NCBI RefSeq assembly: GCF_002262885.1
Contig: NZ_NKYF01000001.1
Span: 1-64,000 of the forward strand
DNA from: Pseudonocardia sp. MH-G8
GTDB taxonomy: Bacteria; Actinomycetota; Actinomycetes; Mycobacteriales; Pseudonocardiaceae
Reading direction: 5' to 3'
Length of the DNA: 64,000 nucleotides
The notes below the pieces were generated by a model. That model saw nothing but the letters and a program-made list of their open reading frames with translations. It did not search any database and had not been told where the DNA came from. Numbering within the stretch: the stretch's first letter is position 1; the number at the start of each line of letters is the position of its first letter. Made by a program: the position numbers and the translations under genes. This document shows, one piece after another, positions 17,771-25,492 of the stretch.

Positions 17771-17838
17771 CGAGTCGCACAGCAGCGGGGCGACGCCAGC
17801 AGGGACGTGCGACTCGCAAGGATCACAGCTTGGTGATC
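17771..17838. repeat. Two further inverted repeats before the terC stop
   Basis: CGAGTCGCAC at 17771-17780 pairs with 17807-17816 (26-base loop). GATCAC at 17821-17826 pairs with 17833-17838 (6-base loop). The right arm of the first lies in the 12-mer GACGTGCGACTC, which also occurs at 13994-14005 in the other palindrome-rich interval. These may be terminators of the leftward terC transcript or members of a dispersed repeat. Confidence 0.5.
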
Positions 17839-17909
17839 GCGCCCAACCGCGCGTCAGGGCTGTGGTGATGCGCTGGTGTGCGGCTCGGATCGATCACCGC
17901 CGCCTTCCG

Positions 17910-18920
17910 TCAGCCGCGCTCCTGATCCGCGGGCCTGGTCTTGTGGGCCTTCAGCGAGCCCGCGTGCGCGGTGGCCGTGGGGTCGTTGCGGGTCTTCACG
18001 AGGCTCGCGACGGTGACGATCACCAGGATGCCGATGATCACGCCGAGGCTCACGGGCGTGGAGATCTCGGGCACCGCGGTCGAGATGTCCTCGTGCGCCC
18101 AGTGCAGGATCAGCTTGACCCCGATGAACGCGAGGATGATCGCCAGCCCGGTGGAGAGGTAGACGAGCCGGTCCAGCAGGCCCTTCACCAGGAAGTACAG
18201 CGCCCGCAGGCCGAGCAGGGCGAACGCGTTGGCCACGAAGACGATGTAGGCCTCGGACGTGACGCCGAAGACCGCGGGGATCGAGTCGAGCGCGAACAGC
18301 AGGTCGATGCTGCCGATCGCGATCAGCACGATGAGCATCGGGGTGACCATGCGCCGGCCGTCGACGCGGGTGACGAGCTTGCCGTCCACGTAGTCGTCGG
18401 TGATCGGCAGGAGCCGCCGGGCGGTCCGCACGACCGGGTTGTCCTCGACGTCGGGATCCTCGTCGCGGTGCCGGAACAGCTGCACGGCGGTGTAGATCAA
18501 CAGCAGCCCGAACACCAGGAACATGAACGAGAACAGCGACAGCAGCGTGGCGCCGAGCGCGATGAAGATCGCACGCATGATCAGCGCCAGGATGATGCCG
18601 AACGTCAGCACCTTGTGCTGGTGCTCCTCCGGCACGGCGAACGTCGTCATGATGATCACGAAGACGAACAGGTTGTCGACCGAGAGGCTCTTCTCGACGA
18701 TGTAGCCGGCGAAGTACTGGGTGCCGAAGTCACCGCCGTAGGCCATCGCGAACCAGACGCCGAACGCGACCGCCACCAGGACGTAGAACACCGACCACGC
18801 CGTGGCTTCCTTGAAGCCGACGCGGTGCGGGCGCGCCGCCGCGAGGATCAGGTCGAGCGCAAGGAGCGCGACGATCACCCCGATCGTCATCAACCAGGTG
18901 AGCGTGCTGATCTCGAGCAC
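17910..18920 (-). CDS. TerC/Alx family integral membrane protein
   Basis: A 336-residue membrane protein with about eight or nine helices of the TerC family. Typical segments are FAGYIVEKSLSVDNLFVFVIIM near residue 75 and SIDLLFALDSIPAVFGVT near 210, each with the conserved acidic residues in the membrane. E. coli Alx and Bacillus MeeF/MeeY export manganese; other members are linked to tellurite resistance. A charged tail of about 30 residues follows. No ter stress genes are nearby, so a metal-export housekeeping role is inferred. Confidence 0.9.
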   Translation of the reverse strand: MLEISTLTWLMTIGVIVALLALDLILAAARPHRVGFKEATAWSVFYVLVAVAFGVWFAMAYGGDFGTQYFAGYIVEKSLSVDNLFVFVIIMTTFAVPEEHQHKVLTFGIILALIMRAIFIALGATLLSLFSFMFLVFGLLLIYTAVQLFRHRDEDPDVEDNPVVRTARRLLPITDDYVDGKLVTRVDGRRMVTPMLIVLIAIGSIDLLFALDSIPAVFGVTSEAYIVFVANAFALLGLRALYFLVKGLLDRLVYLSTGLAIILAFIGVKLILHWAHEDISTAVPEISTPVSLGVIIGILVIVTVASLVKTRNDPTATAHAGSLKAHKTRPADQERG

Positions 18921-18988
18921 TCGTTCCTCCGCATCGACCGACCTGCACCGGGGCCAAGCCCCATTACTCGCCCTTTACCCGGACGAGC

Positions 18989-19867
18989 TTAGCGGCGCGC
19001 GGTCGCGCTCCCACCCCGGGCGGCGAACACGTTGTCGGGGAAGCAGCCGGCCGCCAGGAGAGCGCGCACCAGCCGGGCGCCGATCTCACCCAGGCGGGCG
19101 GCGCCGTCGGCCCCCAGCACAGACCAGGGGCCGGCGGCGAGCCGGTCGGTGTCGGCCTCGATCTGCTCGCGCAGCGCCACGCCGTCCGGGGTGAGCGCGC
19201 CGTCGTCGTCCAGTAGGCCGCGCCGGGCGAGCTCTCGTTCGGCGTCGGCCCACTCCAGCGCCGAGAAGCCCCGGCTCGCCTGGGCGAACTCCCGCACGAA
19301 CCCACGACCGGTGGCGGTGTAGCTCACCAGCGCCTGCACCCCCGGCAGCTCGGCGGCCAGCAACAGCGCGACGTGGCCGTCGCCGCGGTGCTCGCGCAGG
19401 ACCGTCACGGCGTGCCAGAGCACGAGGTGCGGCGCGGCGGGCCACTCCAGGCCCAGGTGAGCGGCGGCGAGTGCCCTGCCGGCACCGGAGCAGGCCTCGG
19501 CGGCCCGGCGCGCGAGCCCGGCGGCCTCGGCGACCTCCGGCGAGGTCACGACGTCGTCGCCCAGCATCCGCCGCAGCGCGGCGTCCACGGAGGCGAACCG
19601 GGCGTCGAGGACAGCGGCCGGCGCCGCGAGCGACCAGGCCTGCGGGACGTGTCGGGCCACCAGCGCGGGGTTGAAGTTGTAGAACGTCGCCGCGACGGCG
19701 GGCGCGCCGACCGCCCCCATCGCGGCCGACCGGCCGGCGAAGTAGCACATCCGCCCCGGGCGCAGGCCCGCGGCGGTGAGCTGCTGCTCGGTCTCGGGGG
19801 CGAAGTAGGTCATCGCGTGCAGCGGTTCGAGCCGGCGTGCGAGCCGGCCGCTCTCGTGCGGATCCAC
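18989..19867 (-). CDS. SCO6745 family protein (SalK-like, function unknown)
   Basis: A 292-residue soluble actinobacterial protein recognisable by ARRLEPLHAMTYFAPE at the N-terminus, YFAGRSAAMGAVGAPAVAATFYNFNP, and the winged-helix-like C-terminal part with ARRGLLDDDGALTPDGVALREQIEADTDRLAAGPW. The GTG at 19867 is chosen so that the conserved N-terminal block is kept. The longer frame upstream to 20065 is low-complexity and overlaps the region coding the opposite-strand repeat protein. The biochemical role of the family is not established. It lies 68 bp upstream of terC in the same direction. Confidence 0.72.
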   Translation of the reverse strand: MDPHESGRLARRLEPLHAMTYFAPETEQQLTAAGLRPGRMCYFAGRSAAMGAVGAPAVAATFYNFNPALVARHVPQAWSLAAPAAVLDARFASVDAALRRMLGDDVVTSPEVAEAAGLARRAAEACSGAGRALAAAHLGLEWPAAPHLVLWHAVTVLREHRGDGHVALLLAAELPGVQALVSYTATGRGFVREFAQASRGFSALEWADAERELARRGLLDDDGALTPDGVALREQIEADTDRLAAGPWSVLGADGAARLGEIGARLVRALLAAGCFPDNVFAARGGSATARR

Positions 19868-19967
19868 GAGCCGGACGCTACCGGGGGAACCACGTTCCGT
19901 CCGCGCTTGGCGACCTCGAATCCGGGTAGGCCCGAGGGGCGATCGACGACGGAACGAGGAGGAGACC

Positions 19968-20252
19968 ATGGCGCTCGACGACGACGACATGACCACGACA
20001 CCGGGTGGCGGGACATCGGGTGGCGGGACCGACGGACCGGCCGACTCGGGCGCGGAGGGTGGCACCCCGGGTGTCGAGGACGGCGGGGCGGACGGCGGCG
20101 CCGAAGGACCGGCCGACGCCGGCGCAGGCGGGGGGACCCCGGGCGCGGAGGACGGCGGGGCCGACGGCGGCGCCGAAGGACCGGCCGACTCGGGCGCAGG
20201 AGGTGGCAGCCCCGGTACCGAGGACGGCGGAGCCGACAGCGGTGCCCGCTGA
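19968..20252 (+). CDS. 94-residue acidic Gly-rich protein of three 24-residue repeats
   Basis: A small protein with a 22-residue leader (MALDDDDMTTTPGGG, then TSGGGTD) followed by exactly three 24-residue repeats that run to the last codon: residues 23-46, 47-70 and 71-94. The unit pattern is GPAD(S/A)GA(E/G)GG(T/S)PG x EDGGAD(G/S)GA(E/R). There are no cysteines, aromatic residues or lysines. GAGGAG lies seven bases before the ATG. The stop overlaps the start of the JmjC-type hydroxylase gene by 11 bp. I recognise no named family. The overlap suggests it may be the substrate or partner of that hydroxylase; a repeat-only spurious frame is less likely given the good ribosome site. Confidence 0.6.
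   Translation: MALDDDDMTTTPGGGTSGGGTDGPADSGAEGGTPGVEDGGADGGAEGPADAGAGGGTPGAEDGGADGGAEGPADSGAGGGSPGTEDGGADSGAR
20034..20249 (+). repeat. Three tandem 72-bp coding repeats
   Basis: Direct repeats at 20034-20105, 20106-20177 and 20178-20249, in frame with the 94-residue protein. Copies 2 and 3 are very similar at DNA level; copy 1 differs a little more. Such arrays can expand or contract by slippage or unequal crossing-over. Confidence 0.8.
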
Positions 20253-21498
20253 GGCCGGCATCGCGGAGGTGGCCGGGCGGGCCGCCCGCCCGGCCACCGC
20301 GCTCGCCCGGGTCACCGGGCCCGCCGCGGACGAGTTCGGCGAACGGCACTGGGGCCGGGCCCCGCTGCTGGTCCGGGGCTGCGACCCCGACGGCTTCCGC
20401 GACCTGCTCGACCTCGACGGCGTCGACGAACTGCTCTCCCGGCGCGGGTTGCGCACGCCGTTCCTGCGGCTCGCGCGCAACGGGGCGGTGGTGGACTCCC
20501 GCGCGTTCACCGGCCCGGGCGGGGTCGGCGCGGAGATCGCCGACCAGGTGCGCGACGACGCCGTGGCCGCGCTGTTCGCCGACGGCACCACGGTGGTGCT
20601 GCAGGCACTGCACCGCACCTGGCCCGCCGTCGCGGACCTCGCCACCGCTCTGAGCGCGGAGCTCGGGCATCCCGTTCAGGCCAACGCCTACGTGACGCCG
20701 CCGTCGTCGCGAGGGTTCTCGGCCCACTACGACGTGCACGACGTGTTCGTGCTGCAGCTCGCCGGCGCCAAGCACTGGACCGTGCACGCCCCCGTGCACG
20801 ACGACCCGCTGCGCGACCAGCCGTGGAACGACCACGCGGACGAGGTCGCCGCACGCGCCCGCGACGACGAGCCGACCCTGGACACGGTGCTCGAGCCCGG
20901 CGACGCGCTCTACCTGCCCCGCGGCTGGCTGCACGCGGCCACGGCACTGGGTGGGGTGTCCGCGCACCTGACGGTCGGGGTGCACGTCGTCACCCGGTTC
21001 GCGCTGGTCGAGGCGCTCACCGCGCTCGTCGCGCAGGATCCGCGACTGCGGGCGTCGCTGCCGCTGGGCATCGACGTGGCCGACCCCGCCCAGCTCGCGC
21101 CGCACCTGGACGCCGTGCGCGGGGCCCTCGTCGACGCGCTCGGCGACGTCGACGCCGAGGACGTCGCCCGGCGGCTGCGCGGCCGGGTCTGGCGGGGCGC
21201 GCGACCCGAACCGGTCGGGCCGCTGGCGGCGGCCGCGTTCGCCGACGGGCTCGCCGTGGGCGACTCCGTGCGGCTGCGCGCCGGGCTGCGCCACCGCCTC
21301 GTGTCCCGCGGGGACCGGGTCTTGTTGGAGCTCCCCGACCGGGAGGTCGGCCTGCCGTGCGCGTGCGCGCCGCCGCTGCGGGCGCTGCTCGCGGGCGAGC
21401 CGTGCCGCGTGGGGGACCTGCCCGGCATGGACGGACCCGACCAGGTGGTGCTGGTGCGCCGCCTCCTGCGGGAAGGCGTGCTCGTGCCTGCGTCGTGA
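20242..21498 (+). CDS. JmjC/cupin 2-oxoglutarate-dependent hydroxylase, ribosomal-oxygenase (YcfD/NO66) type
   Basis: A 418-residue protein with a JmjC barrel (about 45-270) and a C-terminal helical/winged part, as in ROX proteins YcfD, MINA53 and NO66. The Fe(II) site is visible as HYD at residues 162-164 (SAHYDVHDVFVLQLAGAKHW) and His231 (LPRGWLHAAT). Known relatives hydroxylate Arg or His in ribosomal proteins. The GTG start at 20242 overlaps the stop of the repeat-protein gene by 11 bp, with GGAGGAC/GGCGG upstream, so the two should be co-translated. Substrate not established; the acidic repeat protein is the first candidate. Confidence 0.82.
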   Translation: MPAEAGIAEVAGRAARPATALARVTGPAADEFGERHWGRAPLLVRGCDPDGFRDLLDLDGVDELLSRRGLRTPFLRLARNGAVVDSRAFTGPGGVGAEIADQVRDDAVAALFADGTTVVLQALHRTWPAVADLATALSAELGHPVQANAYVTPPSSRGFSAHYDVHDVFVLQLAGAKHWTVHAPVHDDPLRDQPWNDHADEVAARARDDEPTLDTVLEPGDALYLPRGWLHAATALGGVSAHLTVGVHVVTRFALVEALTALVAQDPRLRASLPLGIDVADPAQLAPHLDAVRGALVDALGDVDAEDVARRLRGRVWRGARPEPVGPLAAAAFADGLAVGDSVRLRAGLRHRLVSRGDRVLLELPDREVGLPCACAPPLRALLAGEPCRVGDLPGMDGPDQVVLVRRLLREGVLVPAS

Positions 21499-21538
21499 CA
21501 CGGGCGGGAACGTCGCGGGCGCCGGTCCGCGGGAAAGG

Positions 21539-22462
21539 TCAGCCGACGTCGTGGTCCGCCGGCGCACGGCGGAACCGGCCGGGCGCGATGCCGAACTCTC
21601 GGCGGAAGGCATTGGAGAACGCGAACTCCGAGGAATAGCCGACCTGCCGGGCGATCCGGGCGAGCGGGAGGTCGGTCTCGCGCAGGAGCCCGGCGCCGGT
21701 GCTGAGCCGCCACCAGGTGAGGTAGGTCAGCGGCGGTTGCCCGACGAGGGCCGTGAACCGGCGGGCGAAGGCGGTCCTGGACATCCCGACGGTGGTGGCG
21801 AGGTCCTGCACCGTCCAGGGGCGGGCAGGGTCCCGGTGCATGTGGTGCAGGGCCTTGCCCAGCAGCGGGTCCGTCAGAGCTGCGGGCCAACCGCTGTCGG
21901 CGCGTTGCGCGCTCTCCTCGGCCAGCCGTGCCCGCAGCAGGTACACCAGCAACAGGTCCAGGAGGGCGGGCAGGGCGGCCTCGGCTCCGGGCCGGGGATC
22001 GGTGAGGTCGGCGCCGAGCAGGTCGACCGCGGTGCGCAGGTCGTGATGCCGGGAGGTGGCGGCGATGTGCACGACATCGGGGAGCGAGCGCAGGAACGGG
22101 TGCGCCAGGCCCTTCTCGAGCCGGTAGGCCCCGCAGAGCAGGTGAGCGCGGACGGTGGCCGGGTCGACGCAGTGCGCCTCGGACCCGGCAGGAGGTGCAG
22201 GAGGCAGGTCGGCGATGCGCCGGTCGGGACGATCGGACAGTCCGTGCAGCGAGCCGTGCGGCAGGAAGACCACGTCCCCCGCATGCAGCAGTACCGGCCC
22301 TTCCCCAGCGGTGATCAGCCAGCACGAGCCGTCCAGCAGCACGTGGAAGCCCGCGCCCGGGTACGGGCCGTACCGGTTGCCCCAGGCTCCGGCGCGTCGG
22401 CTGCGGGTGAACTTTGCCCTGCCCACGCGCATCGTGGCGACGACGTCGCTGAACACGTCCAC
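21539..22462 (-). CDS. AraC family regulator with N-terminal cupin domain
   Basis: A 307-residue regulator. A cupin_6-type sensor (about residues 1-190: AGFHVLLDGSCWLITAGEGPVLLHAGDVVFLPHGSLHGL) is followed by an AraC DNA-binding domain (about 200-300, with WTVQDLATTVGMSRTAFARRF and IARQVGYSSEFAFSNAFRREFG). This architecture is common in regulators of small oxidoreductases or hydrolases next door. It diverges from a metallo-beta-lactamase-fold hydrolase across 125 bp, which it probably controls. Family call is firm; ligand unknown. Confidence 0.9.
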   Translation of the reverse strand: MDVFSDVVATMRVGRAKFTRSRRAGAWGNRYGPYPGAGFHVLLDGSCWLITAGEGPVLLHAGDVVFLPHGSLHGLSDRPDRRIADLPPAPPAGSEAHCVDPATVRAHLLCGAYRLEKGLAHPFLRSLPDVVHIAATSRHHDLRTAVDLLGADLTDPRPGAEAALPALLDLLLVYLLRARLAEESAQRADSGWPAALTDPLLGKALHHMHRDPARPWTVQDLATTVGMSRTAFARRFTALVGQPPLTYLTWWRLSTGAGLLRETDLPLARIARQVGYSSEFAFSNAFRREFGIAPGRFRRAPADHDVG

Positions 22463-22587
22463 CCTCGGATCCTAACCGGGCGGACCACCCAGCGGGCGCC
22501 TCGCGTATGAATTCGGCGGTTCTACGCATGGGAACGACCATCCCGGTCGCTATAGCGTGATCTTTCCGAACCAGGAGGAGACCCGCT

Positions 22588-23544
22588 GTGAGTGGTACGG
22601 CCTGCGAGCCCGAGCGCTTCGTCGACACGATCGAAATGGGGGAAGTGACGATCACCAGAGTGGTCGAGTGGCAAGGCGCCATCGCCCCGGCCGAGGAGGT
22701 GTTCCTGGGCACGACCGCGCAGACGTGGCAGCGCAACCGGAACTGGCTCGAGCCGCACTTCTGGGACGCGCGGAGCACGTCCTTCAAGGCGTACATGCAG
22801 ACCTGGGTGCTGCGCAGCGAGGGCCGCACGATCCTGGTCGACACCGGGGTGGGCAACGGGAAGGAACGCCCCTCCATGCCCCCGTGGTCACACCTCGAGA
22901 CCGACTTCCTCGACCGGCTCGCGGCCGCGGGCGTGGCACCGGAAGAGGTCGACGTGGTGGTCAACACGCACGTCCACGCCGACCACGTCGGGTGGAACAC
23001 CCAGCTGGTCGACGGCCGGTGGGTGCCCACGTTCCCGAACGCCCGGTACCTCATCCCCCGCGCGGACTTCGAGTACTGGAACCCGCTCAACGGACACGCC
23101 AAGCACGGCTCACTGGGCGGGATCAACGCCGCGGTGGGGAACCAGTACATGTTCGAGGACAGCCTCCTGCCGGTTCACGAACACGGCCGAGCGGTGCTCT
23201 GGGAGGATTCCCACCCCATCGACCGCAACCTCGTCCTGGAATCGGCGCCGGGACACACCCCGGGGTCCGCCGTGCTCGCCCTCGACTCGGGCGGCGAGCG
23301 CGCCCTGTTCGTCGGCGACCTGCTCCACACCCCGGTGCAGCTCCTCGAACCGGATGCCGAGGCATGCCTGAGCGAGGACGTTCCCGCTGCCATCCGTCAG
23401 CGGCGCCGCATGCTGGAGCGCGCAGCCGACACGTCCGCCCTGGTGCTGCCCGCGCACCTGCCGGGACCGGGTGCCGCCGAGGTCCGCCGCAACGGCGGTG
23501 CATTCGCCATCCAGCGGTGGGCACCGTTCAGCCCGGTCGGGTGA
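22588..23544 (+). CDS. MBL-fold metallo-hydrolase
   Basis: A 318-residue metallo-beta-lactamase-fold protein. The binuclear metal motif HVHADH lies at 128-133, followed by a histidine in SAPGHTPGS, an aspartate in FVGDLLHTP and a late histidine in PAHLPG. The family includes lactonases, thioesterases and glyoxalase II-like enzymes. The long segment before the metal motif (TWQRNRNWLEPHFW) resembles AttM-type or alkylsulfatase-distant hydrolases, but no specific reaction can be assigned. GTG at 22588 follows CAGGAGGAG. It is divergent from an AraC regulator. Confidence 0.86.
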   Translation: MSGTACEPERFVDTIEMGEVTITRVVEWQGAIAPAEEVFLGTTAQTWQRNRNWLEPHFWDARSTSFKAYMQTWVLRSEGRTILVDTGVGNGKERPSMPPWSHLETDFLDRLAAAGVAPEEVDVVVNTHVHADHVGWNTQLVDGRWVPTFPNARYLIPRADFEYWNPLNGHAKHGSLGGINAAVGNQYMFEDSLLPVHEHGRAVLWEDSHPIDRNLVLESAPGHTPGSAVLALDSGGERALFVGDLLHTPVQLLEPDAEACLSEDVPAAIRQRRRMLERAADTSALVLPAHLPGPGAAEVRRNGGAFAIQRWAPFSPVG

Positions 23545-23551
23545 GCCCGCG

Positions 23552-24682
23552 CTAGTCGGCCCGCACCTCGGCCAGCGCCGCCGCGTCGAGCAGCCCCAGG
23601 TCCGCGGCGTGTGTGGCGATCTGCAGGCTGTCGTCGACGGCGAGCATCGGCACGCCGCCGGCCGTGATCTCGGCGGCCAACGCGTCCACCGCCGCGATCC
23701 GGCCGGGCAGGGCGTGGCGCGTGCGGCGGATGTAGACCGCGCGGATCCGCTCGGGGTGCGCGCGGGCCAGCGTCGCGTAGATCTCCGGGTCGTGCTGCCC
23801 GCTGTCGCCGACCAGCACGAGCCCCAGCTGCGGGTGTTCCTGGAGCATCCGCTCGACCAGCCCGACCTTGTGCTCCTGCGCGCCGATGCGGAACAGGCCG
23901 CTGCGCGAGGGGCCCCAGTCGGTGAGCAGCAGCGGCCCGAGCGGGAAGCGCCGGATCGCGATGAACTCCAGCAGCATCTCGTGCAGGTTCCACGGGCTCG
24001 TCGAGACGTAGAAGACCGGGCGTGCCGCGCCGTCCACCGGCCCGGTGAACGCCCGGTAGAGCGCCGCCGCCCCGGACAGCGGCGTGCGGTCCCGCACCGG
24101 TGTGAGCAGCGTGGCGCGCAGGAACTCGATGCCCCGGGTCAGCCCGGTCTCCAGGATCGTGTCGTCCACGTCGCTGACCACACCGATCTGCGTCTCCGGG
24201 TGGACCACAAGCACCTGTGCGGACGCCGCGGCCCCGTCGTCCAGCCGCATCGTGAACTCGTGCCAGCCCGGCGCCAATGCGTCACCCGACACGTCGAGGA
24301 CCGCGTCGAGGTAGCCGTCCCGGTCGGCGTGCACCTGCGCGTCCACGCCGGGCCCGCTGACCTGCACCGCCGCGCCCGGCACCTCCACGGTGAGGAAGCG
24401 CGCGATGGTGGCCCGCAGCACGGCCCGCCGCGAGCGCAGCGTCGGTTCCGGCGCCTCCGGCACCCCGACGGCGGGCGCCGCCGCCTCCGGCCGACCGAGC
24501 ACGACCCGACCGCCCACCCGCACGCGCCGCGTGCTGCCGTGCCCGATGAACGGCACGATCATCGGCAGGTGCCGTCCGCGGACCCGCAGCACGAGCAGCA
24601 CCCCCGCCTGCAGGAGGCTCTCGACGGCCATCGCCGCTCGGACGACCAGCGTGCGCACGACCGCGCGGACAGACTCCAGCAC
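23552..24682 (-). CDS. App1 family phosphatase (DUF2183)
   Basis: A 376-residue protein. The C-terminal half is a HAD-like App1 catalytic domain with DVDDTILETG (nucleophile/acid aspartates), later YVSTSPWN, and GDSGQHDPEIY as the metal-binding motif. The N-terminal half (about 1-190) is a beta-rich region with one hydrophobic stretch near residues 20-35 that may anchor it to the membrane. Yeast App1 is a phosphatidate phosphatase; bacterial substrates are unknown. It ends 8 bp after the MBL gene on the opposite strand. Confidence 0.83.
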   Translation of the reverse strand: MLESVRAVVRTLVVRAAMAVESLLQAGVLLVLRVRGRHLPMIVPFIGHGSTRRVRVGGRVVLGRPEAAAPAVGVPEAPEPTLRSRRAVLRATIARFLTVEVPGAAVQVSGPGVDAQVHADRDGYLDAVLDVSGDALAPGWHEFTMRLDDGAAASAQVLVVHPETQIGVVSDVDDTILETGLTRGIEFLRATLLTPVRDRTPLSGAAALYRAFTGPVDGAARPVFYVSTSPWNLHEMLLEFIAIRRFPLGPLLLTDWGPSRSGLFRIGAQEHKVGLVERMLQEHPQLGLVLVGDSGQHDPEIYATLARAHPERIRAVYIRRTRHALPGRIAAVDALAAEITAGGVPMLAVDDSLQIATHAADLGLLDAAALAEVRAD

Positions 24683-24752
24683 GCGGAAGGCCTACCGCAC
24701 GGCGGGCGTCGGGGCCACCGCGGGGCCCCGCCGCCAGGACGGCGACCCTAGG

Positions 24753-25439
24753 ATGGCAGCAGTGCGCACCGTCCTGCTCGACGTCGACGGCACCCTCGTC
24801 GACTCCGCCCCCACCATCGTCGAACACCTCGCGGCCGCCATCGCCGAGGTCGGCTTCCCGGTACCCGATGCCGCGCGCCTGCGCCGCCTCGTCGGCCCAC
24901 CGTTCGAGACGGCCCTGCCCGAGCTCGGCCTGACGCAGGAGCAGACGGCCGCGGTCATCGTCGCCTACCGCGAGTCCTACGACGCGGTCGCGGCCACCGT
25001 CACCCCGGTCTACCCGGGCGTTCCCGCCCTGCTGGAGCGGCTGCGCGAGGACGGCCTGCGGCTGGCCACCGCCACGTCGAAGCCCGAGGACCTGGCCCGC
25101 AAGATCGTGGCCGGGGTCGGTCTCGCGGGGCACCTCGACCTCGTCGGTGGCGCCGACCACGTAGCCGGGCGGGTGGGCAAGGCCGCCGTCGTACGGTCGG
25201 TGCTGGACCGGCTGCACCTCGACCCGGCGCGCGATCCGGTGGTGCTGGTCGGGGACCGGCACCACGACGTCGACGGCGCTGCCGCCCACGGCGTCCCCAC
25301 GATCGGGGTCGGTTGGGGCTACGCCGAGCCCGGCGAGCTGGCCGGCGCCCGCCTCGTCGTGGCCGACCTCGACGAGCTGGCCGCGGCACTGCGCGGTGAC
25401 GACGTCTGGTCCACGGCGCCGCCGCGGAGCGCCGCCTGA
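24753..25439 (+). CDS. HAD hydrolase, phosphoglycolate phosphatase-like
   Basis: A 228-residue HAD protein with motif I DVDGTLVDS at the N-terminus, motif II TATSKP, the K of motif III in the AGRVGKAAVV stretch and motif IV GDRHHDVDGA. The cap between motifs I and II is the helical C1 type of Gph/PgmB. It probably removes phosphate from 2-phosphoglycolate or a small sugar phosphate. The ATG at 24753 and a GTG three codons later are both possible starts; neither has a strong Shine-Dalgarno. It diverges from the App1 gene across 70 bp. Confidence 0.87.
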   Translation: MAAVRTVLLDVDGTLVDSAPTIVEHLAAAIAEVGFPVPDAARLRRLVGPPFETALPELGLTQEQTAAVIVAYRESYDAVAATVTPVYPGVPALLERLREDGLRLATATSKPEDLARKIVAGVGLAGHLDLVGGADHVAGRVGKAAVVRSVLDRLHLDPARDPVVLVGDRHHDVDGAAAHGVPTIGVGWGYAEPGELAGARLVVADLDELAAALRGDDVWSTAPPRSAA

Positions 25440-25492
25440 CCCGCGAGGACGACGACCAGGGCCGGGCCACGAGCCCGTTCCTCGACGCGGGG

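Noticed and set aside
18921..18988. Possible yybP-ykoY manganese riboswitch before terC (minus strand reads AAAGGGCGAGTAATGGGGC)
   Set aside because: The gap to the upstream gene is only 68 bp, shorter than the usual aptamer of about 100 nt, and the other conserved loop (GCAAGACC type) is not seen.
19968..20252. RTX-type calcium-binding repeats in the Gly/Asp-rich small protein
   Set aside because: The GGxGxDxUx nonapeptide pattern is absent; the unit is 24 residues with Pro and Glu and no large aliphatic position.
19810..21612. 600-codon minus-strand open frame opposite the repeat protein and JmjC gene
   Set aside because: Low-complexity shadow of GC-rich coding DNA; the opposite strand has a coherent domain with catalytic residues and a good ribosome site.
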